Of a stretch of 64,000 nt of DNA, positions 1-8,220 are shown in pieces. The notes beneath the pieces were generated by a model. It was not told where the DNA came from, ran no database searches, and saw nothing but the letters and a program-made list of their open reading frames with translations. Numbering within the stretch: the stretch's first letter is position 1; the number at the start of each line of letters is the position of its first letter. The DNA lies in the NCBI GenBank assembly GCA_029262695.1, contig JAJCYV010000006.1, positions 1 to 64,000 on the forward strand, given 5' to 3'. The position numbers and the translations under genes are program-made. The stretch is from Chloroflexota bacterium (lineage in GTDB: Bacteria; Chloroflexota; Dehalococcoidia; SM23-28-2; RBG-16-64-32).

Positions 1-104
1 ACGTCGGCGCCCAGGTCTGCGAGCAGCTTGGTGCAGTACTGTCCGGCCTCGCCCGCAAGGTCGAGGACGCGGATATCGCCGAGGGCAGTTTCGGATTCGG
101 GCAT
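1..104 (-). CDS. CaiB/BaiF family CoA-transferase, N-terminal fragment
   Basis: Only the first 34 codons lie in the window; the gene runs off the left edge. Read leftwards from the ATG at 104 it gives a class III CoA-transferase start: a VLDLAGEAGQYCTKLLAD stretch followed by LGADV, the usual first beta-strand and helix that hold CoA. Compare the matching VLDLTWVLAG and LADLGADV of the complete gene at 10366. A ribosome site AGAAGGAC sits a few bases upstream of the ATG. Such enzymes move CoA between carboxylic acids in the cytoplasm. The substrate cannot be judged from this piece. It diverges from the FabG-like gene. Confidence 0.8.
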   Translation of the reverse strand, partial: MPESETALGDIRVLDLAGEAGQYCTKLLADLGAD

Positions 105-256
105 TGGTGTCCTTCTGGTCGCCCGCAAATATAGCAGACAGGTTGCGCGTGAGTCACTGGGCCGTGCTGTAACTCTCGCGGTTCGCGTGGTATAAAAGGC
201 CGATGGCGCGCCGGTTGGGCGCGCGCAAGTGTAATCGATACGGAGGGGATGCCACT

Positions 257-1003
257 GTGGGCTGTCTGAACGAGAAGGTCGCTATCGTCACCGGGAGTTC
301 GCGCGGCCTTGGCCGGGCCATCGCCTGGGAGTTTGCCGAGCACGGCGCGAAGGTCGTCGTCAACTACTACCAGAGCAAGGAGCCGGCTGAGGCGCTGGTC
401 AAGGAGATCAAGGACAAGGGCGGCGCGGCGATCGCCGTGCAGGCCGGTGTTGCGCACCCGGATGAGTGCGGCGCCCTGGTCGAGGCGGCGATCAAGGAGT
501 TCGGTGGTCTCGACATCCTCGTCAACAACGCCGGCGTAAATCGCGACCGGACGATCCGTCGGATGACGGCGGAAGAGTGGCGCGAGGTGATCTCGACGGA
601 CCTGGACAGCGTCTTCTACTGCACGTCGGCAGCGGTGCCGCACATGATCGAGCGCGGCGGCGGCCGCATTGTGAACATGGCCTCGATCATCGGCCAGAAG
701 GGCAACCTGGGACAGTCGAACTACGCGGCGGCGAAGGCCGGGATCGTCGGCTTCTCGAAGTCGGCGGCGCAGGAGCTGGCGCGCTTCAACATCACGGTCA
801 ACGCGCTTTGCCCCGGCTTCATCGAGACGGACATGGTGATCAACCTGACGGACGAGGTGAAGGAAGCGCTGCTGGCGACCGTGCCGCTGGGCCGGTTCGG
901 CAAGCCGGAAGAGGTGGCGGCGATTACGCGCTTCCTCGTGTCGGAAGGCGACTATGTGACCGGCGCCCAGATCAACATCAACGGCGGGATGTACATGCAA
1001 TAG
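257..1003 (+). CDS. SDR-family 3-oxoacyl reductase (FabG-like)
   Basis: Cytoplasmic NAD(P)H-dependent reductase of the short-chain dehydrogenase family, probably acting on 3-oxoacyl-ACP or -CoA. Visible motifs: nucleotide-binding TGSSRGLG (residues 12-19), NNAG (90-93), catalytic Ser143 and the YAAAK box (Tyr156, Lys160). The 248-residue length is typical of FabG. The GTG at 257 is chosen because GGAGGGG lies 8 bases before it and the family begins a few residues before the first strand; an in-frame ATG at 203 would add 18 odd residues. A TATAAA box at 191-196 could be its -10. FabG, PhaB and other 3-oxoacyl reductases cannot be separated by sequence alone. The DinB-like gene follows 9 bases later. 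Confidence 0.85.
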   Translation: MGCLNEKVAIVTGSSRGLGRAIAWEFAEHGAKVVVNYYQSKEPAEALVKEIKDKGGAAIAVQAGVAHPDECGALVEAAIKEFGGLDILVNNAGVNRDRTIRRMTAEEWREVISTDLDSVFYCTSAAVPHMIERGGGRIVNMASIIGQKGNLGQSNYAAAKAGIVGFSKSAAQELARFNITVNALCPGFIETDMVINLTDEVKEALLATVPLGRFGKPEEVAAITRFLVSEGDYVTGAQININGGMYMQ

Positions 1004-1012
1004 GGGCCCTCC

Positions 1013-1504
1013 ATGGCACGCGAAGCTATCGAACAGTACCTCTACTGGATGGACGAGGCCTTCGACGGACCGGACGAGCATTCGCTCCTCAACAACCTGC
1101 GCTCCCTTCACGACCGCGACTGGGACGCGCGGCCTCCCGGTGGCCAGCGCAAGGCGTGGCAGATCGTCAACCACATCGGCGTTTGCAAGTTCATGTACGC
1201 CGACCACGCCTTCGCCAAAGGCGAGTTGACGTGGGAGACGGCGGACAGGGCAACCGGGTTCGGCCGCTCACCGGCGGAGATCATCGGCTGGCTGCGGCGC
1301 GGCCATGACCTCCTGCGCTCCTACGTGGCCGCGCTCGGAGACGACTCTGAGCTTCTCGTCGAACGCCGCGCCAACTGGGGGGAGATGAAGGAGACGCGCT
1401 GGCTCGTCCGCGTGATGATCGAGCACGACCTCTACCATGGCGGCGAGATCAACCACCTTCGCTCAGTGCTCCAGGGTACCGACCGCTGGGCGCACGAGGA
1501 GTGA
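1013..1504 (+). CDS. DinB-superfamily protein
   Basis: A 163-residue four-helix-bundle protein of the DinB/YfiT type. These use a His triad to bind a metal, and many act as thiol-dependent transferases, but most are uncharacterised. Family signs here are an early-middle helix with WQIVNHIGVCKFMY and a late helix with MIEHDLYHGGEINHLR, giving histidines at the usual metal positions. It starts 9 bases after the FabG-like gene and probably shares its transcript. It is one of five DinB-fold genes in the window. No partner or substrate can be inferred. Confidence 0.75.
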   Translation: MAREAIEQYLYWMDEAFDGPDEHSLLNNLRSLHDRDWDARPPGGQRKAWQIVNHIGVCKFMYADHAFAKGELTWETADRATGFGRSPAEIIGWLRRGHDLLRSYVAALGDDSELLVERRANWGEMKETRWLVRVMIEHDLYHGGEINHLRSVLQGTDRWAHEE

Positions 1505-1514
1505 GCGCGGCCGG

Positions 1515-1859
1515 CTAAGCGCCGTCGGCGGGCGTCTCTTCGGGCGCTTCGGTGGGGCAGGGGATCGTCAGCGGGTCGCCGATCGCCAGCACGTTCGGGT
1601 CCTCGAGTTCGCTCGCTTCGGCGATGGCGTCGATCGTGACGCCGAAGGTTTCGGCCAGGGCGGCGAGCGTGTCGCCGTCGCTCACCTCGTAGGCTGTCGG
1701 TTCGCATTCTGACGGAGTGGTCGGCGTGGGCGTCTCGGCGAAGGGCGTCTGAGACGCGGCGCGGGCGGTGGGAGAGGGCGTGTTGTCGAAGGGGCTGTCG
1801 CCGCCGCCACAGGCGCCGAGCGCAAGCAGCACACCAGCCATCGGGATCAGGAATCGCAT
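1515..1859 (-). CDS. Lipoprotein with a LysM domain
   Basis: Small (114 aa) secreted lipoprotein. Starting at the ATG at 1859, preceded by GGAGAAGG, the protein opens with MRFLIPMAGVLLALGACGGG, a signal peptide with lipobox LALGAC. A Thr/Pro-rich linker follows, and then one LysM repeat: YEVSDGDTLAALAETFGV through LAIGDPLTIP. LysM modules bind peptidoglycan or other GlcNAc polymers, so the protein is probably anchored outside the membrane and touches the wall or sheath. The longer reading frame up to 1946 has no start signal. It converges with the DinB-like gene on the left. Confidence 0.8.
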   Translation of the reverse strand: MRFLIPMAGVLLALGACGGGDSPFDNTPSPTARAASQTPFAETPTPTTPSECEPTAYEVSDGDTLAALAETFGVTIDAIAEASELEDPNVLAIGDPLTIPCPTEAPEETPADGA

Positions 1860-2032
1860 CGCCTTCTCCTCTACACTCCAGCTGGGCGTCGTGACACCTG
1901 TACGATCCGCCGATCTGGCGCCGATGTCAACGGCGCGAAGGGCCAAGACGTTGATATATCGCTGAGGTCTCTGACCGGTCGCTGTGGCGGGCGGGTGACG
2001 CCCATCACTGGGCCTGGCCCGGTGGCCGCTGG

Positions 2033-2038
2033 TAGAAT
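2033..2038 (+). promoter_or_regulatory. -10 element of a probable leaderless promoter (AlkA-like gene)
   Basis: TAGAAT ends 9 bases before the ATG at 2048, with no Shine-Dalgarno sequence between. Transcription would begin at or next to the start codon. No good -35 is visible. Confidence 0.5.
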
Positions 2039-2047
2039 CCGGGCAAT

Positions 2048-2713
2048 ATGCTCACCTACGACAGGAAGAAGGCGCTCCGCCACGTCAAGAAGGCCGATCC
2101 TGCGCTTGCCGCCGTGATCAAGGCGGCTGGCCCGTTCGACATCGAGGCGCGCGGCGGCGCGTTCAAGTCGCTGGCGCGGGCGATCTTCTTCCAGCAGTTG
2201 GCGGGCGCCGCGGCGCGGGCGATCATGGGCCGCGTGCTGGCGACGCTGGAGACGGACGAGGAGCGCTGGTACGAGCCGGCGCGCTTCCTGCAGGCGACTG
2301 ACGAAGATCTGCGCGCCGCCGGTCTCTCGCGGCAGAAGATGGCGTACCTGCGCGACCTGAGCGAGAAGTTCGGCTCTGGCGAGCTTACGGAGAACGAGTT
2401 CGATGACCTCGACGACGAGGCCGTGATCGAGCGCGTGACGCTGGTCAAGGGCATCGGCCGCTGGACGGCGGAGATGTTCCTGATGTTCTCGCTGGGCCGG
2501 CCGGACGTGCTGCCGGTGGACGACCTGGGCGTGCGCCGCGGCATGGAGGTCACCTACGGCCTCAAGGAGCTTCCGAAGCCAGAGGTGATGCGCGAGATCG
2601 CCGAGCCGTGGCGTCCCTACCGCAGCGTCGGAACCTGGTACATGTGGCGCTCGCTGGGCGTCGACGTGCCGGAGCAGGGACGTGGCTACAAGAAGGACGG
2701 CGCGGAGGGCTAG
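2048..2713 (+). CDS. DNA-3-methyladenine glycosylase II-like (HhH-GPD)
   Basis: Base-excision repair glycosylase of the AlkA type, which removes alkylated purines from DNA. The 221-residue chain holds the helix-hairpin-helix LVKGIGRWTAEMF (about 132-145) and, just after it, the GPD loop PVDDLGVRRG with the catalytic Asp (158 or 159). The four iron-sulphur cysteines of EndoIII/MutY are absent, which fits AlkA rather than Nth. The start has a TAGAAT box 9 bases upstream and no ribosome site, so it is probably leaderless. The last codons, GAG GGC TAG, are part of a direct repeat whose second copy lies at 4341-4362. Confidence 0.85.
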   Translation: MLTYDRKKALRHVKKADPALAAVIKAAGPFDIEARGGAFKSLARAIFFQQLAGAAARAIMGRVLATLETDEERWYEPARFLQATDEDLRAAGLSRQKMAYLRDLSEKFGSGELTENEFDDLDDEAVIERVTLVKGIGRWTAEMFLMFSLGRPDVLPVDDLGVRRGMEVTYGLKELPKPEVMREIAEPWRPYRSVGTWYMWRSLGVDVPEQGRGYKKDGAEG

Positions 2714-2720
2714 ACCGGCG
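2699..2720 (+). repeat. Direct repeat, copy 1 (3' end of the glycosylase gene)
   Basis: A 22-bp sequence, GGCGC-G-GAGGGCTAGACCGGCG, recurs at 4341-4362 with one mismatch. It contains the glycosylase stop codon. The FAD oxidase gene lies between the two copies. Confidence 0.7.
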
Positions 2721-2796
2721 CGACGGTTCGGGCACTCAGCAATGTAGTGCCGACGCCACTGCTCACAGAGCACCCGCGATGTGATCAGTTGGGCGG

Positions 2797-4176
2797 CTAG
2801 GCCGGCCGGATATTCTGGTTCATGTGGAAGAGGTTGGAGGGATCGTACTTGGCTTTGACCTGGGCGAGGCGGTCGTAGTTGTCGCGGTAGCTGGCCTTGA
2901 TCCGCTCCTGATCTTCTTCGTGCATGAAGTTGACGTAGGCGCCGCCGGAGGAGTGCGGGCGGAGTTCGTCCCAGTAGCGGCGGACCCAGTCGCGATTTGC
3001 GTCGGTGTCGGCCGGGTCGGGGAACATGGCGGCGATGACGTGAGTGAAATTGGCGTCGCGGTAGCTCCAGGCGGTGTCGGTCTTGCCGACGCGATGGGCG
3101 GCGCCGTTGACGGGGTATATGTGCATGGCCGACTGGAAGGTCGGGATGCTGGGGCCGTGCATGGCGTGGCCGGCGATGAGTGGGTCGGTCAGGTCGTCGA
3201 CGAAGTCGGCTTTCCAGTAGTGCTGGAGGCCCTCAGGTACGAGGCCGTCGAAGGCGGTGTTCAGTGCAGGGAAGGGCATCTCGCCTGTGCCGTCCATCAG
3301 CGGCGGCCCGAACTCGCGCAGGGGTCGAGTCATCTCGTTGCCCTTCTCGACCGGGCCTGCCCAGCAGCAGGCGATGGCGGCGACAGTCTTGTTCTGAAGC
3401 TCGGCAGGGAAGGGGTCGGCGGGCGGGACGATGAGGTAGGCGAAGAAGGCGTTCATGTCTTCGGGCGCGTCCATGATGAAGTCGCGGAAGAGCTTCATGA
3501 CTTCAGGGCCCTTTTCGACGTCATAGAAGATGGGGCCGCCGTATACGGTGTGGACTTCATGTGCCTGGAACTCGAATGAGGTCACGACGCCGAAGTTGCC
3601 GCCGCCACCCCGAAGGGCCCAGAAGAGATCCTCGTTTTCGGTTGCGCTGGCGGTGACGCGGTTGCCGTCGGCGGTGACGACATCAGCGGAGATGAGGTTG
3701 TCGCAGGTGAGGCCAGCTTTGCGTGTGAGGTGACCGATGCCGCCGCCGAGAGAAAGGCCGCCGACGCCCGTGGTGGAGATGATCCCAGAGGGTACGGCGA
3801 GCCCGTACGCGTGGGCGGCGTGGTCGACGTCACCCCAGGTGCAGCCGCCCTGGACGCGTACGGTCTTCGTGGCGGTATCGACGCGGATGCCTTTCATTGG
3901 CCGGAGGTCGATGACGACGCCGTTGTCGTTGACCGCGAATCCGTTGGGATTGTGGCTGCCGCAACGGATGCTGAGGTCGAGATCATTCTCGCGGGCGAAG
4001 GTGACGGCAGCGGCGACGTCCGCGTCGTCGACGCATTGGATGATGACGGCTGGCCGCTTGTCGATCTGAGCGTTGTAGACGCGGCGGGCGTCGTCGTAGC
4101 GGGGATCACTGGAGGTGATAACGGCGCCGCGAACTGCTGTTTCGAGCTGTTCCGTGGATGCTTGTTGTGGGGCCAA
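2797..4176 (-). CDS. FAD-linked oxidoreductase (berberine-bridge-enzyme type)
   Basis: Flavin oxidase/dehydrogenase of the PCMH/VAO fold, 459 aa. The FAD domain shows SIRCGSHNPNGFA; His75 is in the position that forms a covalent bond to FAD. The second covalent site of bicovalent family members, a Cys, is not seen: the matching loop reads VPSGIISTTGVGG. The C-terminal BBE segment includes YVNFMHEEDQERI and YDPSNLFHMNQNI. A TTG at 4176 is the preferred start because AAGGAG stands 8 bases upstream and 42 poorly conserved residues would otherwise be added. No signal peptide is seen. The substrate is unknown; relatives oxidise sugars, alkaloids and antibiotics. The gene lies between near-identical 22-bp repeats and its base use differs from its neighbours, suggesting acquisition. 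Confidence 0.8.
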   Translation of the reverse strand: MAPQQASTEQLETAVRGAVITSSDPRYDDARRVYNAQIDKRPAVIIQCVDDADVAAAVTFARENDLDLSIRCGSHNPNGFAVNDNGVVIDLRPMKGIRVDTATKTVRVQGGCTWGDVDHAAHAYGLAVPSGIISTTGVGGLSLGGGIGHLTRKAGLTCDNLISADVVTADGNRVTASATENEDLFWALRGGGGNFGVVTSFEFQAHEVHTVYGGPIFYDVEKGPEVMKLFRDFIMDAPEDMNAFFAYLIVPPADPFPAELQNKTVAAIACCWAGPVEKGNEMTRPLREFGPPLMDGTGEMPFPALNTAFDGLVPEGLQHYWKADFVDDLTDPLIAGHAMHGPSIPTFQSAMHIYPVNGAAHRVGKTDTAWSYRDANFTHVIAAMFPDPADTDANRDWVRRYWDELRPHSSGGAYVNFMHEEDQERIKASYRDNYDRLAQVKAKYDPSNLFHMNQNIRPA

Positions 4177-4340
4177 GGCGGTGTCTCCTTCTGTTCTGAC
4201 TGAAAATGTCGCCCAAGGTGCGCTTGATGTCAGGTATAGCCCTACAGGGCGCTGGGGGCTTGCGATTCTCAGTATACGGAAACTGGAGCTTGCGTCCAAC
4301 AAGAGTCAGGTATCACCCCACATAGTGCTTCTTGACCACC

Positions 4341-4362
4341 GGCGCCGAGGGCTAGACCGGCG
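4341..4362 (+). repeat. Direct repeat, copy 2
   Basis: Second copy of the 22-bp sequence at 2699-2720 (21 of 22 identical). It duplicates the last codons and stop of the glycosylase gene but here sits in non-coding DNA upstream of the thiolase gene. Confidence 0.7.
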
Positions 4363-4416
4363 TGCGCGCGGCGACGTCCGTGCGTGCGATAAGATAGGCG
4401 GCAGAACGGAGGCTCT

Positions 4417-5613
4417 ATGGTTACAAACGGGACGAAGGAAGTCGTTATCGCCGGTGCCGTGCGGACGCCTGTTGGGACGTTCGGCGGCGCCTTTGTCGAT
4501 ACACCGGCGACGACGCTGGGATCGATCGTCATCGCCGAGGCACTGAAGCGCGCGAACGTGGCGCCGGACCAGGTGGACGAAGTCATCATGGGCAACGTGC
4601 TCTCGGCCGGTCTCGGCATGAACCCGGCGCGACAGGCAGCGCTCGCCGCCGGCATCCCGGAGACCGTCCCCTGCACGACAGTGAACAAAGTCTGCGGCTC
4701 CGGACTCAAGACCGTCGCCCTGGCGACGCAGGCGGTACTGCTCGGTGACGCCGACGTCGTCGTCGCCGGCGGTATGGAGAACATGTCCGGCTCGCCGTTT
4801 CTCCTACCCAAGGGGCGCTACGGCTACAAGATGGGCCACGGCGAGGTCATCGACCACATGATCCGCGATGGCCTCTGGTGCGCGCTTGCCGACTGCCACA
4901 TGGGCGTGACCGCTGAGAACGTGGCGGGCGACTTCGAGATCTCCCGCGCCGACCAGGACGAGTTCTCCGCCAGCAGCCAGCAGAAGACGGCGCAGGCCTG
5001 GGAGGCCGGCCGCTTCGCCGACGAAATCGTCCCCGTCGAGGTGAAGAGGCGCAAGGAGACGATCAGCGTCGACAAGGATGAGCACTTCCGCGCCGACACG
5101 ACGGCAGAAGTGCTGGGCAAGCTGCGACCGGCGTTCGCAGCGGACGGCTCGGTGACCGCCGGCAACGCCTCCGGCATCAACGATGGCGCGGGTGCGGTTG
5201 TCGTGATGTCACGCAAGAAGGCGGAAGAGCTTGGCGCCGCGCCGATGGCCACTGTGACCTCGTACGCCAGCGCCGGCGTCGCACCGCGCGTGATGGGCAT
5301 CGGACCCGTGCCGGCGACGCAGAAGGCGCTCGCTCGCAGCGGGCTGAGCATCGGCGACATGGACCTGATCGAGGCGAACGAGGCGTTTGCCGCGCAGTCG
5401 CTGGCCGTCGGGCGCGAGCTTGGTTGGGACTGGGAGCGCGTCAACGTCAACGGCGGAGCGATCGCAATCGGTCACCCGATCGGCGCCAGCGGAACGCGCA
5501 TCCTGGTGACGCTGCTGCACGAGATGAAGCGCCGCGAGGTCAAGCGCGGTCTGGCGACGCTCTGCATCGGCGGCGGCCAGGGCATCGCAATGATAGTCGA
5601 GAACGCGAACTAG
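4417..5613 (+). CDS. Acetyl-CoA C-acyltransferase (thiolase)
   Basis: Thiolase, 398 aa. It makes or cleaves 3-oxoacyl-CoA and acts in the cytoplasm in beta-oxidation or acetoacetyl-CoA formation. Motifs: acyl-accepting Cys93 in [33 protein letters not shown] with the catalytic His, and CIGGGQGIA with the second active Cys. The start ATG follows GGAGG at a 5-base gap. The length is that of biosynthetic/degradative acetyl-CoA acetyltransferases, and chain-length choice cannot be read from the sequence. It stands alone on this strand, and a strong inverted repeat follows at 5631-5697. Confidence 0.92.
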   Translation: MVTNGTKEVVIAGAVRTPVGTFGGAFVDTPATTLGSIVIAEALKRANVAPDQVDEVIMGNVLSAGLGMNPARQAALAAGIPETVPCTTVNKVCGSGLKTVALATQAVLLGDADVVVAGGMENMSGSPFLLPKGRYGYKMGHGEVIDHMIRDGLWCALADCHMGVTAENVAGDFEISRADQDEFSASSQQKTAQAWEAGRFADEIVPVEVKRRKETISVDKDEHFRADTTAEVLGKLRPAFAADGSVTAGNASGINDGAGAVVVMSRKKAEELGAAPMATVTSYASAGVAPRVMGIGPVPATQKALARSGLSIGDMDLIEANEAFAAQSLAVGRELGWDWERVNVNGGAIAIGHPIGASGTRILVTLLHEMKRREVKRGLATLCIGGGQGIAMIVENAN

Positions 5614-5630
5614 AGAGATTCTAGAACTGA

Positions 5631-5697
5631 GAACCGAAGAACCCAGAACCGGCGGGAACTCCACCGGGTCCGGCTCAGGTTCTGGGGTCTACGGTTC
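5631..5697. repeat. Long imperfect inverted repeat between genes
   Basis: Arms at 5631-5650 and 5678-5697 match at 18 of 20 positions, around a 27-base loop. The arms read GAACCG..AGA..CCCAGAACC. There is no T run after it, so it is not a standard terminator. It ends 14 bases before the ATG at 5712. Confidence 0.65.
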
Positions 5698-5711
5698 CAG
5701 GAGTTATCCAT

Positions 5712-6650
5712 ATGTCCGAATCTGACGCTGCCCTCGAACTCTTCCTGCACTGGCTGCGGGAGGGGCACGGCCGCGGCTTCGCAGTGAAGGCCAGCGATGG
5801 CGTCGTAACCGCGAGCGACGGCGAGTTCACGCTCGCCGTGTCGGTTGGGTCTCTGGTGCCGGTCGAGGACGAGCGCTGGGACGCCGCGCGAGAGCGCCTG
5901 GAGTCGCAGATCGCGGACGGCCTGCCGGCGCGAATCGCGCTCTGGTTGCCGCCCGGCGCTGCGTTGCCCTCTGAGGAGCCCGCCGCGAGCGAGTTCGCGG
6001 AGGCGGTGCGGCAAGCGGCGGTCAAGCTCGGGCCGCAGGAGCGGGCGCACGTGCCGCTGCCGATACGGATCGGCCTGCGCAAGAGCAACAGTGAGGGCAG
6101 CGTGATGACGGCGACCGGCGGCCTGAACCCGCACTGGGCGACCTTCACGAGCCGCGTCCAGGGCACGTTCGACCTCGACTCGAGGGTGCTGCACCGGCTG
6201 CCCGAGTCGAGCGAGCACCTGGAGCAACTGATCGAGCAGATCGTCGCGGTTGCCGCTGAGATGAGCGACGGCGAGGTGCGCGAAATCGAGACGATCGACG
6301 CCTGGACGGTGCAGCGCCTGTCGGGCGATAACGGCTGCACGATTGTTGGCCTGCCGCGCGAGGCGACAGACGACATTGGCCTCGCTGTGCGGCGGAACTT
6401 CCGCCGGCTACTGCGCGATGCCGTGCCCGCGTTGCGCGAGGCGGAGGCAGACGTGCGCGCGCTGCTCGTCACCGGCTACTATCCGCGGATCGAGATGGAA
6501 GGCGCGACGACGGCGATGCGCGGCTACGACCCGACGTCGTACAGCGGCGTCGACTTCGTCTGCCTGGTGGCGGACGGAGTCGTCAAACCGCTCATGCAGG
6601 CGCCGGAGAGCCTGCTCCCGTGGGCGAAGGCCGCTCAGCCCGAAGCCTGA
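5712..6650 (+). CDS. Conserved-looking hypothetical protein, 312 aa
   Basis: No recognised family. The reading frame is well supported: AGGAG lies 8 bases before the ATG, third codon positions are strongly G/C, and the frame is uninterrupted. The protein is soluble, with no signal peptide or membrane helix, and has a mixed alpha/beta look. The N-terminal part (1-45) resembles a small beta-rich domain with FAVKASDGVVTASDGEFTLA. A central segment GGLNPHWATFTSRVQGTFDLDS (about 137-158) and a C-terminal part RRNFRRLLRDAVPALREAEADVRALL are the most ordered stretches. It converges with cinA. The function is not inferable. Confidence 0.65.
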   Translation: MSESDAALELFLHWLREGHGRGFAVKASDGVVTASDGEFTLAVSVGSLVPVEDERWDAARERLESQIADGLPARIALWLPPGAALPSEEPAASEFAEAVRQAAVKLGPQERAHVPLPIRIGLRKSNSEGSVMTATGGLNPHWATFTSRVQGTFDLDSRVLHRLPESSEHLEQLIEQIVAVAAEMSDGEVREIETIDAWTVQRLSGDNGCTIVGLPREATDDIGLAVRRNFRRLLRDAVPALREAEADVRALLVTGYYPRIEMEGATTAMRGYDPTSYSGVDFVCLVADGVVKPLMQAPESLLPWAKAAQPEA

Positions 6651-6681
6651 TTTTCGGGAGAGGTGTTCAGAGAGCCAGGCT

Positions 6682-7176
6682 TCAACCTGACACCGACGCC
6701 ACGAGCATCCGCAGCGCCGCCTCCGCGCAGGCGAGGCGGTTGCCCGTGCGGTCGTCCGCGAAGTCGAAGCGCCGGCTCGTGACGTTCTTGCCGTCGGCGA
6801 TCGCGATGTAGAAGAGGCCCACCGGGCGCTCCTCTGAGCCGCCGCCGGGGCCGGCGATGCCTGTCTCCGCGAGGCCGATGTCCGCGCCAGACCAGTTGCG
6901 CACGGCGATCGCGAGCGCTTCGGCGGCTTCGGTGCTGACGGCGCCGTGTTCGCGCAGGACGGCCTCTGGCACGCCCATGCGCACCTTCACTTTGTTCCAG
7001 TACGGCGCGACGCTGATCACGAATACAGCCGAGCTGCCGGGAACGGCCGTGATCTGATGGCCGATCAGCCCGCCGGTGGTCGCCTCGGCGGTCGCCACGG
7101 TCAGGCCCTTCGCCTTGAGCGCGGCGACGGCCTCAGCCGCTAACGGGTTCGCGCTTTCGCTCGTGGGCCCACTCAA
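6682..7176 (-). CDS. CinA C-terminal domain protein (NMN amidohydrolase type)
   Basis: Stand-alone CinA C-terminal domain, 164 aa. The family deamidates nicotinamide mononucleotide to nicotinate mononucleotide in pyridine-nucleotide salvage. Signature segments: TVATAEATTGGLIGHQITAVPGSS, where ATTGG replaces the more usual ESCTGG, plus GAVSTEAAEALA and ADIGLAETGIAGPGGGSEERPVGLFYIA. The N-terminal MoCF domain of full CinA is missing, as in PncC. Its start lies inside the 3' end of the upstream epimerase gene (44-base overlap), so the two are probably translated from one message. The A-for-S/C change in the active-site loop means activity should not be assumed. Confidence 0.82.
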   Translation of the reverse strand: MSGPTSESANPLAAEAVAALKAKGLTVATAEATTGGLIGHQITAVPGSSAVFVISVAPYWNKVKVRMGVPEAVLREHGAVSTEAAEALAIAVRNWSGADIGLAETGIAGPGGGSEERPVGLFYIAIADGKNVTSRRFDFADDRTGNRLACAEAALRMLVASVSG

Positions 7177-8146
7177 CGCTGCGCCTCACAGCCTCTCTCA
7201 TACCAACTTCGGCTCGCCATCCCAGCTCAGTGCGTGCTTTCGAGTTGTCCTCGATGTAGTCGACGCCCATGAGGTTGACTGCGAAGCGGGTCAGGTCCGG
7301 GTGGTGCGACCAGCCACGCAGACGCGCGACGGCCTCCGACCCGGCGGCGATCGCGTAAAGGAGCCGCAGCGGGACGGAGCGGCGTGGCGGGTCGACGCCG
7401 GCGCTCTCGGCGGCGGCGTCGAAGAGGTCGCGCTGTGTGATGTGCTCCTCGTTGACGGCGTTGTACGTTTCGCCCGGCGCTCCTTCTGACGTGGCGGCGC
7501 GGACGCAGAGGTCGGCGACGTCGCCGGCGTAGACGCATGGCAGACGGTTGCGCCCTTTGCCCATGTAGGCCGCCAGCGAGCTTTTGAGAAAGGTGACGAG
7601 CCCCGGCAGCATTGAGGCGTCGCGCTCTCCCAGGATCAGTGCCGGCCGCACGATCGTGACGGGCACGCGGCCGCGTTCGTGCGCACGACGGGCGATCTTC
7701 TCGGCCGCTGTCTTGGCGCGGCGGTAGTAGTCCAGCGGGCCGAACCGTGTCTCCAGTCGGGTTGATTCGTCCACGCCCCTGGCGAGGTCGTCGAAGCGAT
7801 AGACGGCGTCTGAGCTGACGTGAAGAAAGCGGCTGACGCCGGCGTCGGCGGCCGCCCGCAGCATGTTTCGCGTGCCGTCGACCGTAATGCGCTTGAATTC
7901 GCTCCACGGGCCCCAGTCGCTGACGTTCGCCGCCGCGTGATAGACGACCTCGACGCCGGCGAGCGCCGCCGGGAGCGAACCGGGCTCCGTGATGTCGCCG
8001 GTTACGAGTTCGGCGCCGAGCGGCTCTAGGTACGAAGTGTCGCTCGTTGCCCGCACCAGCGCGCGGACGGAGTCGCCGCGTTCGATAAGGCGGTCGGTGA
8101 TGTGGCTGCCGAGGAATCCGGTGGCGCCGGTTACGAGCGTTTGCAT
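7133..8146 (-). CDS. NAD-dependent epimerase/dehydratase family protein
   Basis: Extended SDR protein, 337 aa. It begins MQTLVTGATGFLGSHI, with the NAD-binding GxxGxxG directly at the N-terminus, which fixes the ATG at 8146; the frame upstream to 8377 is noise. The catalytic YxxxK is YYRRAK near residue 160, with an upstream SSDAVY serine. Residue pattern and length are closest to 3-beta-hydroxysteroid dehydrogenase/dihydroflavonol reductase-like members. The substrate is unknown and may be an isoprenoid, sterol-like or sugar-nucleotide compound. It diverges from the LLM gene at 8221 and leads a two-gene unit with cinA. Confidence 0.82.
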   Translation of the reverse strand: MQTLVTGATGFLGSHITDRLIERGDSVRALVRATSDTSYLEPLGAELVTGDITEPGSLPAALAGVEVVYHAAANVSDWGPWSEFKRITVDGTRNMLRAAADAGVSRFLHVSSDAVYRFDDLARGVDESTRLETRFGPLDYYRRAKTAAEKIARRAHERGRVPVTIVRPALILGERDASMLPGLVTFLKSSLAAYMGKGRNRLPCVYAGDVADLCVRAATSEGAPGETYNAVNEEHITQRDLFDAAAESAGVDPPRRSVPLRLLYAIAAGSEAVARLRGWSHHPDLTRFAVNLMGVDYIEDNSKARTELGWRAEVGMREAVRRSVEWAHERKREPVSG

Positions 8147-8220
8147 GGGGCTTGTCCGTTCGCTAGCGCGGCAGATGCGCGCACGATAGGCTTGACGCGA
8201 AATATAACACGGGGAGACAG

